A stretch of DNA of 64,000 nucleotides from Nemophila menziesii (GCA_029959085.1 JARWIR010000015.1:5083017-5147016), one strand, 5' to 3'. Shown: positions 12,087 to 25,169, numbered from the stretch's first letter. Notes: generated by a model not told the origin, from the sequence alone. Program-made: numbers and translations.

Positions 12087-12939
12087 GGCTTTTGGGGCAA
12101 ACTTTCATACCATCTGGACCAGCTTATGTTTTTGTCTTCTATACTAAACTAAATGTTGTGTCTTTTAATATAACGTATCTTCAAATGAACCATCACAACT
12201 CTTTTGCCAAATCTACCTTTTCATTTTCTATAAATAGTTGGCCAACTCAAACATTTTTATTCATTAATTTTTCAAAACATTAAAATTATAAGAGAGAGAT
12301 AGAAAGAAGCAGCATTATTAAGTTCGTCGAAATTCTTAAGAATTCGCGTGTCAGTTTCTTTTGAATAGTTTTGTCGTTGTATCCTGGAGGTTGAAGTCAA
12401 CAAACGTAAGACACCGGTACGTGGCCTAAATACCTTAAAGACATCAGATCCAATCTGAGCCTCGACAAGTAAAGTTATTTATTTATATATACTTTTATTT
12501 TATTTCTGCATTAGTTTTATATTGTTTTACTGGTTTATACAAATAAAATACAACATAATACACAAACTTTAATAGAGTTATGCCTAAAGGGAGCAATATC
12601 CCTCTCCACAGTAATTAATTAAATATCATAAGTCTTATATCCTTGCCTACTTGAAGAAGGCAAATCCTTACATGACCCCTCTTATAGAACTATACTTAAA
12701 ATTGTTTTGTTATGGAGTAGAGAAGAGTTATATCAAGGTGTTAGAGTAAAAACCCACTAATAAGAAAAGATGATAGAAACATTAGAATCGCTAATAAAAT
12801 CTCCTATTTTTTTATAACAACCAAATGGAGAGGAAACATCAAACTCATCATCCACCATCTCAATGGAAGTTCAAAAATTCTTTTAGTATTCATTGTTATA
12901 TTTGATATAAATACGATAGTCGTGAATGAAAATTCATAT
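12087..12939. other. Unassigned sequence with LTR-like texture
   Basis: Around 12230-12450 there is 'ctataaatagttggcc' followed by a transcribed-looking leader (cctggaggttgaagtcaac), reminiscent of an LTR U3/R region. No ends, primer-binding site or coding sequence were found, so it stays unassigned. Confidence 0.25.
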
Positions 12940-13021
12940 GTCAAGATGGTTGAGTGGTCTAAGTCTCCATACTCATGTTCTGGTCTTTGTAAGAGGATGT
13001 CTTTGAATCCCACTTTTAACA
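12940..13021 (+). pseudogene. tRNA-Leu pseudogene (from tRNA-Leu-CAA)
   Basis: The 82-nt stretch follows a plant tRNA-Leu(CAA) closely: acceptor and D arm gtcaagatggttgagtgg, anticodon arm around ccatactcatgttctgg, variable arm tctttgtaagagga, T arm ending aatcccac, and 3' acceptor strand ttttaac. The anticodon position reads CAT instead of CAA, the T arm has lost the conserved GGTTC, and the acceptor stem has a mismatch. It is not expected to be functional. It could be a SINE head, but no tail or target duplication is seen. Confidence 0.8.
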
Positions 13022-13207
13022 AGTAATGTGTAATTGTTTGCATATTATTTCTACCGTTTTATTTTATGATCCACTATCTTAATAAATCAAATTAACATCT
13101 CATTAAGTGCAACCAAACACTTTTTAAGTAATTTTTGTATAGCATATATGACAATAAGTAAGAGTCTCCAGTAAGAATCACATATAACAAACCCATATAT
13201 ATATACA

Positions 13208-14028
13208 CAGGGGCGGATCCAGAGAATAAAATGAGAGGGGGCTTGATATATATATGGGGATTCAGAGTAATCGTTTCTAATTCTTTTTAAGATAAATATA
13301 AATAACATAAATTTATTTACCCATGTCAATATATAGATATGAACATGCAACACTATTGTAATTCTCGTTCGTTCAACAACATGAACTTAGAAGTTAGCAT
13401 TTACCTGGAAATGATGCAAAATAACACTATTAACGCTACATTTTGGAAAAAACACCATCACACCAATTTTACATAGTATCATTAAAATTGTATTAATATT
13501 TTATAATGTTATAATTATCTAAAGGGTAAATATTATAATTTTATCAAGCAATGTATAAAAGCAATGCTAGCCTAAAATTCAGAACAAAGACTAATATAAT
13601 GAATTATAATATTCTTATAAGTCGGTGAAATTTGACAAAGTTATGACTTATATTTAGTATTTTAAATTAAAAAATTGAAAATGTTAAAATATAATGATAA
13701 AGGTAAGTTATAAAAAATAGTTATGTAAAATATAAGATTTTCTATTTTAAGTTTGTTTAAGTAAAAATAATTTTATATTTTATGTGTATTTAAGTAAAAA
13801 ATAAAGTAATTGCTATATTTCGAACACAAGACCTCTATTCTAAAGCCAAAAAATAAAGCATAGCATTCCGCTAATATGACATTTCATTTGTATTTTAAAG
13901 TAAGAATATATAATATAAACGTTCATAGAGGGCTAGTTATTTTTCGGGCGGAAATTACACTTATATATTATAAAATTTACGAGTTCGGGGGGGCTCAAGC
14001 CCCCACTGAGCCCCAAGTAGGTCCGCCC

Positions 14029-14031
<3 letters not shown>
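13208..14031. mobile_element. hAT-like non-autonomous element, about 824 bp
   Basis: The left end caggggcggatcc (13208-13220) and the right end ggtccgcccatg (14020-14031) are inverted with two mismatches, the CAGGGGCGGA terminus common in plant hAT-like elements. A subterminal G/C-rich stem lies at 13986-14015 (ggggggctcaagccccc). The possible 8-bp flanks are tatataca and tatatata, uninformative because of the TA microsatellite. No transposase is present; the interior is AT-rich. Confidence 0.6.

Positions 14032-14102
<71 letters not shown>
14032..14102. repeat. (TA)n microsatellite
   Basis: About 35 uninterrupted TA units abutting the right end of the hAT-like element. Overlapping ORFs encoding Tyr-Ile repeats are artefacts. 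Confidence 0.97.
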
Positions 14103-14105
<3 letters not shown>

Positions 14106-14249
14106 TGTGTGTGTTCAAAGATAGAGAGTGTTTGATATCCTTCTAGTAAATAATCATACTCTTGAATGCTCAAATGCGTCATAATTTAACCAAGAGTTCC
14201 ATATATACCTCTACCTTACTCAAATTATTGTGACTTAATATTCAAAATA

Positions 14250-15360
14250 TGATAGGGTGGTGGTGGGGGACTCTTGTGCTATTAAAAGTGATAGTAAAAA
14301 GTTAGTGATGCAACATCCAAGAGGGGACACAAGAACATGTGCAAGTGCACACGGTCAACAAGTAATAAAGTTTGAAAATCCAAATTTTATACCACAAGGA
14401 TTTGCTGATTTCTACCTTCCCATTGCATCGTGGATGGGCAACTAAATAATACGAAAGTTTCACGCCCACTTTCTCACAACGTGTTTGGGAATAAGTGGAT
14501 ACCATGGTCAGTGATAATCATGTATGATACTCCGTATCGGTATATTATGTTCTGTCATATGAATTTCTAGGCTATTCGTGAAATTACAGCAGATATCGCC
14601 TCGGCTTCAACCTAACTAGTACTCAAGTAGTCTAACACGACGTATATGAACTTTTATCAATATCCAAACCCCACTGATAAAAAAGTCTATGTGATTGAGA
14701 TAGGTGTCATGGTCGTGGCCAGTTTTCTTTGTAATTGTTTATGCTCTTGGAAAGTACGACATGAGTTTACCAATTTCATAGGCATTTTTCATCATTGTTT
14801 AATAAAAATAACCTTGCTTGATCATTTTCCTCGTCAAGGATTTGTACCCAATATTAGTTTTGCATACTCCTTCATGCATTTCTCTGAGCATGTTTTGACG
14901 TTCCTTTAACACCCACACATTTTAACAGAGGCCTTTCATATGATTTTTTAATATATGCTTACCTCAAATAGTGAAACTCTTTGCTCTAGAGATTAGAGCT
15001 CGAGCTATTCTTTTTATCCTCGGGCACCTTACCGTCTTCAATATATGACATGATTTCATCTATCAAGTTCTCCTCGATTTCTATCAGGAACTTTTCTTTT
15101 TCTTTGATTATATAAATAGTTGGATGATCTACTCATTATAGTGTCACCCATTTAGTGAATTAGTTGCTTACGGACATTCGGGCTAAAGCGTCTGATTTGT
15201 GTTATTTATCGCCAGGATCTGTATTTTTTGAAAAGATCATAACATGATCTTCAAATTATTAATCTTTTCTTGATACGTTGTCATCTGCTTAGACACCAAC
15301 TGAGAGTGAGAGTCTATGTATATTTGTAGATTTTGTTCTTCAAATATGATGGTCTCCTTT
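14250..15360 (-). pseudogene. Tat-clade Ty3/Gypsy pol: end of RNase H and integrase
   Basis: Minus-strand continuation of the pol at 39881-41650, cut off by the LTR inserted at 15361. Near 15330-15250 it reads LQIYIDSHSQLVSKQMTTYQ, the second half of the extra (archaeal-type) RNase H of Tat elements. The integrase N-terminal region follows at about 14910-14780 (QNMLREMHEGVCKTNIGYKS, RKMIKQGYFY). The catalytic core is at 14590-14330 (QNIIYRYGV, MIITDHGIH, then LVAHPRCNGKVE). Stops and frameshifts are frequent. The element's 3' LTR was not recognised. Confidence 0.78.
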
Positions 15361-15698
15361 TGTGATACCCCATATAATATTAAAATATTTTATCAATATG
15401 TTTATGTATATTAAAACTTGTTTGAAATATATATGGAAAAACTAAATTCTTAAATTATAGGTATTTATATTAAATTAAGTTAAATGCATAATCTTCCTCA
15501 CCTGTTATATTCGAACTTAATATATAATTAAGTGATAAAATTAAATTACATTATGTCACGTTTCTTTTTTTCGCTCTCTAACGAGTCGTTCAAGTTGGCG
15601 CTTCTTACCCGCCGTTCTACTATTCCTTTCCTAATTTATCTAGTTTACTTTCCTTTCTGAGGAAAACTTTTCTCTCTGAAACCCCCACAGCCGCCGGA

Positions 15699-18343
15699 AT
15701 GGAGGAGACGGGGTGGCCTCCACCGCTCCATCCACCAGAAGGTAGTGATCGACAAAGTAATAGAGGAGGGCATTGCCCTTATCACAGTCGCTCCCTGCCA
15801 AATTCATGTTACCAAAACTAAGGCCAATTCGGTAAAGAAGCTTTCCACTAAACGTTTCAAACATTTCCATCATAATCCTATAGTGAGGAATAATCAGAAC
15901 TCTAGAACTATGATAATTGAACGGCCAACAATCGAAGGTCCTCAAAGAGTGCCTAAAAGAGCTCTATTTACTCCGACATGGACGATCTTTCACTGGTAAT
16001 AGCCGACAGGGGAAGGAAGTTAACTAATGATCGTGGACCTAATCGGGCAACACAAGGACAATTGATCAGTTCCAGTAAGGAAGGCGAAGTCACTACTGTT
16101 ATTAGCAACCCAACTTTTAATCTTGAACCCGAAAGAGAGGAGAAGCAAGATCAGATCCCTACTGAGCTTGCTTGTGTAGAAATTTTCCCCGCACTCCAAC
16201 GTTCAGCTCCTCGAGAAGTCGAGTCTGTAACAGGTATAATCCCAACCATTTCTTTTGAGTTAATTAGTATTGCGAATGTGGTTGCAGGTGAACCCCAGGA
16301 GAAAGTACCTACATCACAACTCCTTTCGGAATGTCTCATTATTTATAACGAGGACGTGAATGGGAGAATCAGGTTCTATATTATGGGACAAGGGAGATGA
16401 TTATAGACGAGATGAGGGATAAGGAAATGGCGTCTAAGGAGAGTGAATCACCTCAAAAGGAGGGAGACGAAGAAAGCCAGGTTCTAAGGGCGTCAGAAAC
16501 CAGTGGGAATCGTTTTATTCTGACAGATGAAACATACCCACAATTAGTGAGAATGGCAGACCAAAAACGCAAGGGAAGTAAGGTATGGCAACACTCACTT
16601 ATAATTCGTTTATTGGGTTACAACATAGGCTTCAAATATCTGTATAACAAACTGAATCAAATTTGGGCTCCGAAAGCCCAAATGGATCTAGTTTAAGTAG
16701 GCTTCGGGTATTTAATGGTACATTTTTTGAATTCGGATGACTACGGGACAGCCTTGGGGTGGCATGGATGATACTAGTATCTTATTGTTAGAGCTTAGGT
16801 CCCGTTCTTCATGCCACACAATGCTCTGATTCTTAAAACAACAGTTTGGGTCAGGTTTCCATGGTTACCTTTGATTAATTACATGGAGGATATCCTTACG
16901 TCATTGGTAAATATTATTGGGAAGATGGTTCAAATCGATCTGGTTACGAAAGAAAGAGCTAGGAGTAATTTTGCAAGGATTTTAGTTGAAGTTGATTTAG
17001 ATAAGCCCTTAATCCTGATCATAAGAATACAGGATCATTTACAGAAAGTTGAATACAAGGGACTTCATTTGATATGCTTTGAGTGTGGTAAGTTTGGACA
17101 CGTGAATGGGGATTGCCCAACGCATAAAGGGACAAAGGAAACAACACTGAAGAATGTAGTGTTTAACCAACCGATGGATGGGGTATCAAGGGAAACGGGA
17201 AAGATGGGCCCTATGAACGGGGAGTGGATGACAGTTAATAGAGAACGGGGAAGACCTCAAAATAATGGGAGTGGGGATCAACATAAAAATGATCCTAAGG
17301 GTAATACTCTAGCGGATAAAAATAAATTGACAACTCCGAGGAAGAAGAGGTCGGACAAAGAAGGAGACACACTCCAGGTTTGAGATATGAGATTCTGTCA
17401 TCTATTGAAAATGGGGGAACCAGCGGTCATCCCAAGGAGGGGGTAATTATACAGGTGGGACAATTTTCAGAGAAAGGAAAACAATGACGGATTTTGGGGT
17501 GATAAAAGTGGAAATGTAGCAGTGTCACATTCAGTGATTGAATCGAGATCACATGGTCTAAGTGGGAGCTTTTTTAACTCTTCTAATCATGTGCTAACGG
17601 AAGGGGAAAGGTGGGCCCTCCACCATGAAGGAAGATTAAGGGTAACAAAAAGGGGACAAAAAAACTGATAAGAATGTGAACAGAGAGATTAGAGACTCAA
17701 TTGGAAAGAATCAGGTAAAAAGGGAAGAAAATGGTCGTAACGAGAGCTTAGGTGGAGAATGTGTAGAAGGCGTTGTTCATAGTGAAGGGGAGAATTTGTT
17801 TGAGTTTAGGAGGGGCAGTGAAAGTAGGGAGACTGGTATTGGATTTGCGCAAGGAGAGAACGGTAGTGGGGAGATTCGAGCTCTAGAGGTTAAACGCGGG
17901 GATCAAATTGCAATATCTAAACTTGTAGGGGCTGGAACACATCAGCAGGTGGAAAACTCTTCTACACCTGCAGAAATGGAAACCGTAATACCTACTACTG
18001 ATGTCAAGCTATTGCTGGCGTCTGGAAAATTTACCCCAGGTTAGCCCAGTGAGCAGCTGCATAATGAACACCAGGGAATCCGAGCAGAAGGGGGTCGTCA
18101 TTTACCTGATGCGACAGACTCTAATATGTAGAACAATATAGTGGATTAGATTGAGGGTCGATTGGCAGTCGCGGACGTGGCTAGGTTAATAAAGAGGGTA
18201 GGAGTATGGAATGGCGAACCAGGGAGATGGCTCTTAAAGTGTTTTTCGCGGACAAACGAAATACCCTGGATTATAAAGATTTATTTTTAGATAACTCTGA
18301 GGAGGAGACTTCGCCTAACCCAAGTAGGGATTTAGTTAGGATT
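15699..18343 (+). pseudogene. LINE ORF1: DUF4283-like domain and CCHC knuckle
   Basis: Nucleic-acid-binding ORF1 protein of plant L1 LINEs. The DUF4283-like domain spans about 16550-16900 (WQHSLIIRLLGYNIGFKYLY, NKLNQIWAPKAQMDL, then VWVRFPWLPLINY). The zinc knuckle CFECGKFGHVNGDC is at about 17077-17118 (CX2CX4HX4C). A long Lys/Glu/Gly-rich tail follows to about 18340. The N-terminal part is open in pieces (15745-15999, 15978-16400, 16397-16696, 16811-17383, 17676-18044) separated by frameshifts and stops. The + strand start ATG near 15699 follows a Kozak-like context. Confidence 0.75.
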
Positions 18344-18386
18344 GAGTAATCGGGTGGGTTTGAAATGGAAAATGAAGAAGCGGTAA

Positions 18387-19564
18387 GTGATCTTGAGGTT
18401 TAATGCGTCATTTTTCATGTTTTGTGATGATTTATCTTGCATTTATTCTACTTTATCTCGGGTTTTTATGTCGTTTACAACTAATATGAATGTTGGGAAT
18501 TGGTTGACAGCCAATTACCCGTTAAATATCCTTTTTTGGATTTGTAAAGGTGCTAATAGTGCAAATTTTAGAAGTTCAATGACATTATTGTGCGTCATAA
18601 GCCTTTCATTGCGATAGTAATAGAAACCAAGGCAGCAGGATCTGAAGCGACAAGAATCGTAGAGTCTCTTAGGATGGACGTCAACTAGAGTAAAGGCAGT
18701 TGGCTTCACCCAAGGGATTTGGATTTCGTGGAACCACAAGGATTTTGCGATCCAGATTTTGTCGGCCAGAAGACATGTAATTAATATTCGCATATCCAGA
18801 GACTCATGTGTTTCCTAGATTTTATCTTCAGTTTACGCTAGCCCTAATGCTTGGACACGTGATCTGGTGTGGGATTCCCTCGATGAAGCTTCTAAGGATA
18901 TTTTGAAACCATGGATAGTGGTAGGATATTTCAACTAAATTGGTAATCCAGAAGATGTACAAGGTGGAGTTGAAGGAATATCGATGCATATGGTTACGTT
19001 TGAGAGATGGAGAGATCAGTGCGGATCGGAGGATCTGGGCTTCAAAGGGCCTACGTTTACGTGGAGTGATTCGTGGAATACAGGAATACAAATTTTGAAG
19101 CTCTTGGACAGAGATTATGACAACTAACTTTGGAGAGTCTTGTTTGATAGTATAGAGGTCACACATTTTCCTCAGGTTCATTCTAATCATGCTCCTCTAC
19201 TTATCTCCTTAGATAATCATATGGATCCGCTAGTGGTGAGTAAACATTTCAAATTTGAGGCGGCATGGTGCCATAATGGTAGCTTTAGAGAGTTGGTAGA
19301 AGAAAAATGGGTTAAGAAGGGTAAGGGTTTAGGAGAGAATATTCGGAACTTACCAATGAATTAAAGGTGTGGAAGTTTACGTCATTTAGGATATCTTTAA
19401 GAGGAAGCAGAGACTTTTAGCTCGTATCACAGGTCTTCAGAAAATTTTACAGCAGAAGTATAACAGTTCACTTGTCAGTTTAGAGAAGCGCTTAACTGAT
19501 GAATTTAAAAGTGTCTTAGCGCAAGAAGAAAGTCATCGACACCAGCGAACGAGTACGGAGTTGA
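18387..19564 (+). pseudogene. LINE ORF2, endonuclease part
   Basis: Apurinic-type endonuclease that would nick the target for target-primed reverse transcription. Recognisable blocks: LFWICKGANSANFRSS (18530-18580), IVIETKAAGSEATRIVESL (18612-18670), VVGYFN (18919-18936), GPTFTWSDSW (19048-19078) and HSNHAPLL (19177-19200; the SDH-type catalytic end). A linker toward RT follows and is broken at 19564 by an insertion after TTGA. Several in-frame stops are present. Confidence 0.75.
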
Positions 19565-20716
19565 TATTCTATATGCGTCCTAGAAGGGGGGTTGAATAGG
19601 ACTACAGAAATTAATCGGCTAATTATATTCTAAGTAAATAAAATTAAAAGCTAATTTAAATCCTATTCCCTTTCTAAACTAGATGGACATGAGTTTGATA
19701 AATGAGCAATAGATAATAATCACCTAGATATTCATACAAGCATATTATCAAACAATTAGAGTGCGGAAGTAAATAGTTTAGGGAAAGAGAATACTCAAGC
19801 ATGTATAGTGGTTCGGTTTCCCTACTCCACTACCTAAGGTAGCCACCTTAGGATTTCCAAGCTTCTTTACTAAGCTCCGTGTCTCTCTTAACCGGGGAGA
19901 GAACACCATACCCGTTTACAACCACTTCGAAAACCCGAAGCAACCTCTTGTGTAATAACAACACAAGGACACCAAGTATAATCCCTATACTCACACACTC
20001 TCTTAATCTAACTATTACAAAGACTAGACTAAGAGGAAGAATCAAGTGTTTGAATGGCTTTACAATAGTGATGAACTCCTAAAGAGTGGATATGACTTTA
20101 TAGCATAATGAGAATGATTTTGAATATGATTAGCTTCTTGACACCTTCATGAATGATCACAATTAAGCCCCTTATTGTTGGTGGATGAATGGTGTAAGTT
20201 GTGTCTTCAAAGAGCTTTAATTTATAGCTGAAATAAGCTTCCAACGGTCAAAAGGCTTCTATCTAACGGATAGATTTGAACTCCAACGGATATAAGCTTT
20301 GTCTTGTTCTAATAGTGCAGAAAACCCTTTCTCGCGGTGTACCGCGGATATGGTGCGGTGTACCGCACTTCTCAACGTATTGATTTCAAAGCTGACTAAC
20401 GGGCTACCCCATGCACCGTGTACTTGGTCCGCAACCTTGGTCCGGTGTACTGCGCCTTCGGTCCGGTGTACCGCACATTTACTTGCTTACTGATCGGGCT
20501 AGCTATGCACCGCGCCTTTGGTCCGTGGTACTGCGGTGTACCGCAGGTGTGGTCCGGTGTACCGCACCACTGTACTAATGAAGCTCAAGTTCAAGGATGT
20601 TTAGTTCATGAATAAAAGGTATTTAGTAAGTAAAAATGTAATGCACTATTTGGGAATAGTTTAAAACACGATTTGGCAAATATTAAAACAAGATTAAAAG
20701 GACGTTAGGCCAACAA
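19565..20716. mobile_element. 1.15-kb insertion in LINE ORF2, class unclear
   Basis: Interrupts the LINE between ...HQRTSTE and ERNAKFYHLAA. TTGA occurs on both sides (19561-19564 and 20717-20720), so it is a genuine insertion with a short target duplication. The left part has cctagaaggggggttgaata (19585-19604), a motif I associate with LTR-type non-coding DNA. There is no coding sequence, PBS or inverted terminus. A solo LTR or small non-autonomous element is possible. Confidence 0.6.
20330..20575. repeat. Dispersed GGTGTACCGC-type motif cluster
   Basis: At least six copies of a 10-12 bp near-palindrome (gcggtgtaccgc or tccggtgtaccgca) in about 240 bp, GC-rich against AT-rich surroundings. 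Similar motifs recur at 27600-27975 and 60150-60480. Confidence 0.75.
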
Positions 20717-23363
20717 TTGAATCAATTTAGGGGAGAGGAATGCGAAATTCTACCACCTTGCCGCGCAAATGAAGAAAAGAATTAGAGATGAGTTCCGCCT
20801 TAAAAATGTTAATCACATGTGGATTGAGGACTTAGAGGATGAGAAGGCTTGGGTTCGAGGCTTTTTTGAGGACCTAATTTCGGGTGGGGAGGTAACACCA
20901 GCGCACATCACTTTACCCATACTTGCACCTTTCGAAGATACAAATTTAGACTTGATGGACACAGATATTACTGAAGAATAAGTTTGTATTTCGGTTTTCT
21001 AAATGTCCCAAAATAAAGCTTCGGGTCTGGATGAGATGACAACCGATTTTTACTAGTCATGTTGGGATATTCTGGGTACATCCGTTTGTGATATGTTCAG
21101 AATAGCTCTACCCCAGGGTCGCTTTCTGGTAGAGGTTCTTGGTACTTTTATCCATCTTATTATGAAGTTAGATAATCCTGAATATATCTCTCCGTTTAGA
21201 CTGATAAGTTTGATTAATGTGTGCTATAAGATATGTATGAAGGTGTTGGTTAACACATTAAGACATTTTCTTGCGAAACACATTGGTCCTTTCCAAAGTA
21301 GCTTCCTACCTTCTCGCTCCACCATTGATAATGTGGTTCTGGTTAGTGAGATAGATCATATGCTATGTCATCAAAAAGGGAAGAAAAGTTATATGACAGT
21401 CAAAATGGATCTAGCTAAAGCTTATGACAAGATTAGTTGGGGTTATATCAAGGATTCTCTTGAATATCTTGGAGTTCTTATATCTTGGATTAAGTTAATC
21501 ATGGGAGGGATGGCGAATAATATAATTAGTGTTCTTTGGAGAGGCGTTCCATTACCTTCGATCAAGCCAATGAGAAGGTATTCGTCAGGGAGGCCCTATA
21601 TCGCCCTATATGTTTGTTATTGGAATGAAAAGATTGTCAATTCATATACAACAACTAGTGGAGGAGGGGAGATGGAACAACATTCGACTTAATATAGGGG
21701 GGTTTCTTATCTCTCACGTCTTTTTTGCGGATGATCTTATCCTATTTGTGGAAGCTTCTATTGATAATTTTGATCTTTTGCAGGGTACTCTGGATGAATT
21801 TTGTTGTAATACGTGCCAAAATATTAGCAAGGAGAAGTCGAACATTTATTTCTCGAAGAATGTGACTGAAGAGTGGCTCAACAAATCTCTGTCAGAAGCG
21901 GCTACAGAAGGAGTAACGGGCTGGGAAAGTATCTTGGTGTCCCCATCATGTCTGGAAGAAGACCGAGAGGTTTCTATAGGTAATTCATTAACAAATTAAG
22001 GAAGAAACTTGCGAAATGGAAGAGTAGCTCTCATGCTCTTGCATGGCTTATAACGATATCTCAATCAGTTCTGAGTGAGGTTCTAATGTATATCATGCAA
22101 GTGGAGAAGTTTTCTCGCTATGTTTGTCAGGAAATCGATAGAATAAGGCGAGAGTTCATTTGGAGTATTAAGGAAGGTCAAAACAGGATAAATTAGGTCG
22201 CTTGGGCCAAGGTGTGAAGTCCAAAGAGGATGGGTGGTCTGGGTTTTTGATTAGCAAAAGATATGAACAAGATGCTTCTAGGAAGGTTGGGTTGGAAGGT
22301 AATACATGATGAATCGTCTTTGTGAACTATTTTTATGGGAAAAAAATACTTTGACGAATATCTGCCATTATACATCCAAATCAAATGATTCACTCATGTC
22401 CATGGCCATTGTGGAAGGTATTGTCATAGATATACGGGGATCCCGTGGTCTGTTGGTAATGGTATAAGGGTTTTATTTTGGTTAGACTTGTGGTTGGGGG
22501 ACTCGCCTTTGATTAACAATGTTATTGGTTCGGTTGGGGTGGAAGATAGATTTCAAAAAGTAGAGGAATATGTTTCGAATGATGGCTCTTGGGATTGGTT
22601 TCATCACGTCCTTCCACCATCTAAGCTACTGGAATTTGCAGATTTCAGATTGGAAATGGAGGGTAGTACTAATGATTCACTCTCTTGGATGCATGAGGTA
22701 TACGGTTTGTAGTATGTAAAGTCAGCATTGAATAATATTGATATAACTAGGGGAAGTGAGGAGTTATATGGGATAGTGTTGGAAGTTAAAATGTCCGCAA
22801 AAGACAAAGGTCCTTATCTGGAGGAAAATACACGAGCGGTTAGTTACGAGGGGAAATCTCAATAAGCGTGGAGTGGACTGTCCATTGACTTGTCCATGTT
22901 GTGGCGAGGAGATCGAAACCGCGATTCATCTCTTTAGGAATTGTAAGATAGTTTCACGGTTATGGGAATTGATTAGACATGAGGTGGTGAAGGATATGGG
23001 GAAGCAGATTCACACTGTTTTTGGTGATGGGATTTCTTACACATGGACCTTCTGTGCAAATAGTGATTTTCAGATTTCCAGAAATTTAGTACAGCAGGAG
23101 GAGCAGCTTGCGTCGTCATTACAACCGGGAGGAGAGGACCACGATCAACACTTGTTTGCTTCGCCGGGATAGGATCTGATCCGACATAAGATAAACCAGT
23201 TGAGCAGGTCAGTTTTCAACCCAGGGACCCACCGACTGGTGCAGCAGCAAAGCGGTTCTTTCAACCAAGTCTTGCGGACTGCTGAATCTGCTGATCACTC
23301 TTCAGATGCGCCTAGGGCTTCTTGCTTGCAACAACTTGAACCATTCTTGGCACAGGTCAGTAT
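20717..23363 (+). pseudogene. LINE ORF2, reverse transcriptase and zinc-finger part
   Basis: It begins GERNAKFYHLAAQMKKRI (about 20733-20785). RT blocks: NKASGLDEMTTDFY (21012-21054), FRLISLINVCYKICMKVLVN (21196-21255), GPFQSSFLPSRSTIDN (21283-21330), VKMDLAKAYDKISW (21401-21440) and HVFFADDLILF (21718-21750) with the FADD catalytic box. The zinc-finger (zf-RVT) block CPCCGEEIETAIHLFRNC is at 22893-22946. Frameshifts occur at about 21600-21690, 22000 and 22700. The sequence continues after the nested elements at 32995 and 36170. Confidence 0.82.
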
Positions 23364-23368
23364 GGACT

Positions 23369-25169
23369 TGGTGTCTCCTAGTGTGTTCTAAATAAACACA
23401 CTTAAAAAGGCAAGACACGTACCGCAAGTGTACGGGTCGTCCAAGTAATATCCTGTAAACGGGATCGATCTCAGGGACGGATTAGGTAAGATCAAACTGT
23501 TATGCAATAAATAGAAATAGTTGCTTGAATGAAAATTAAAAGTAAAGAAATAGATTTTTATTTTGTTTTTGTTTAAAGGACTAAAGTGCAAATAAAGTAA
23601 ATATTAAACTAAAATTAAAACTAATGCAAGAAAGTAAATATGAAGAGATGAAAAGATGAGAGAATAGTACTTGAGTCACGCTAGGTTTCACCAAAATAAA
23701 CTTAATCAATGCTTCTTCTAAGGGACAAATTAGTAACTAGTAATAGTCAGGATTCTAGATTCTCCTAACCCCCGTCAGGATGGACTTAGGAGCTATTCTC
23801 AGATGTTACAAACCCCGCTAGGGCGATCATAATCCACATTCGAATGTCAGGTTCTCTACCCAATTGGCTATAAGATTAACTAAATCCGTCAGGATCGATA
23901 ATTTCTATCTTACGTTTATTACCTATGTCAGTAATTAAACCCCCCCCCCCCCCACCCCCCGTCAAGATGATCACTTCCCCACCAAAGTGAATAGACTAAT
24001 TACTCAAACCTATGTCTAATTGGACAAATTAAATATAGTGAAATTAACTTACGATAACAAACAATACTAAATTACTCAATTCGAATTAAATTATAAAAAT
24101 CCCAGATCAGAAAACATCAATTAAATAAATTAAGGTTCAACGCATATAGCGATTCTCAAGCACTTAATAAGTTTAGCTCATAACGGAAAATAAAACTACA
24201 ACAAATAAATTAAAAGACATAATATTTTACAGAAAGAAAATAAATAAACCTAATGAAGAGGTTGGGTTTGGCTTTGAATTGGAGAAGATGACTGCTCTAG
24301 CTCTTAGCTTTCTTACTTCCTGCTTGCTCTGACTTGAATCCTTAAGCCTCTTTGATAATTATATGAAGTGTAGGTAAAAGAGGAGGCTAAGGGGTGTATT
24401 TATAGGTGTTAGAAAGACCTAGGTCGAATTTACTTGGAGTGGAAGACAAGTTAAGAACTCTCAAATTCGTAGCCCTAAATTTCAGGAAAGGTAAGGTTCT
24501 GATGCTGATTTGATTTGGTCATATCTCATTCAATACTTATCCGTTTGAGGAGTTCCAATATATGAAACCGCTTGTCTCAGAAAGAGCTTTCTATTGGTGC
24601 AGACCACTAGTCTAGATTCCTAGCAAATCTTTAGTTATGGACTCGTCTTTGAAACGTGGCTAGAATTTCAGATTCATAAGGCAGCTTTATCTTTTACTTC
24701 TTTGCATATATCCTTCCTAAATCTTCTTATTTCCATGTAAATCTCTTTCCCTTCCTTCTCTAACTCGACTTGGTCTCTAAGTAATTACCATTTATCTTTT
24801 AAAACTTCACAATAAATAAATAATTAAACCGCATATGCTTAAAAAGAATAAATCAACAATTCAAGAAATAGAAATAGGAAAGCACACTCTAAAAATAGAA
24901 ACTCGAGTAAAAAATTTCCTAACACTATAAAATACACTAAGAATTTATTCTCACTTCTCCTCCTTGGATTGGTCTTCAAGAACCTATTAACTTTGCACTA
25001 AAAATAGTCAAATTTACGCACAAAAGCTCAGAATCTGCAAATAGTTAATTTCCAAGGGGAGAAAGTGTAATATGATCAAATAAGCATCAAAGTCTAGCTA
25101 ACAAGTCAATAATTCACCTAAAATGATGTCTCCAGAGGGATAATATTTAGAACAAATAGGGAGACATCA
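23369..25169 (-). repeat. Left LTR (3' LTR) of the Athila-like element
   Basis: On the + strand it starts TGGTGTCTCC after GGACT and ends GGGAGACATCA. It aligns along its length with 31223-32994. A poly-C tract at 23940-23958 is expanded compared with the other copy. A 146-bp extra segment (25170-25315) follows before the true internal region. Confidence 0.88.

Noticed and set aside
14302..14505. Stand-alone small protein
   Set aside because: LVAHPRCNGKVE is the integrase core of the Tat pol, in line with the blocks around it.
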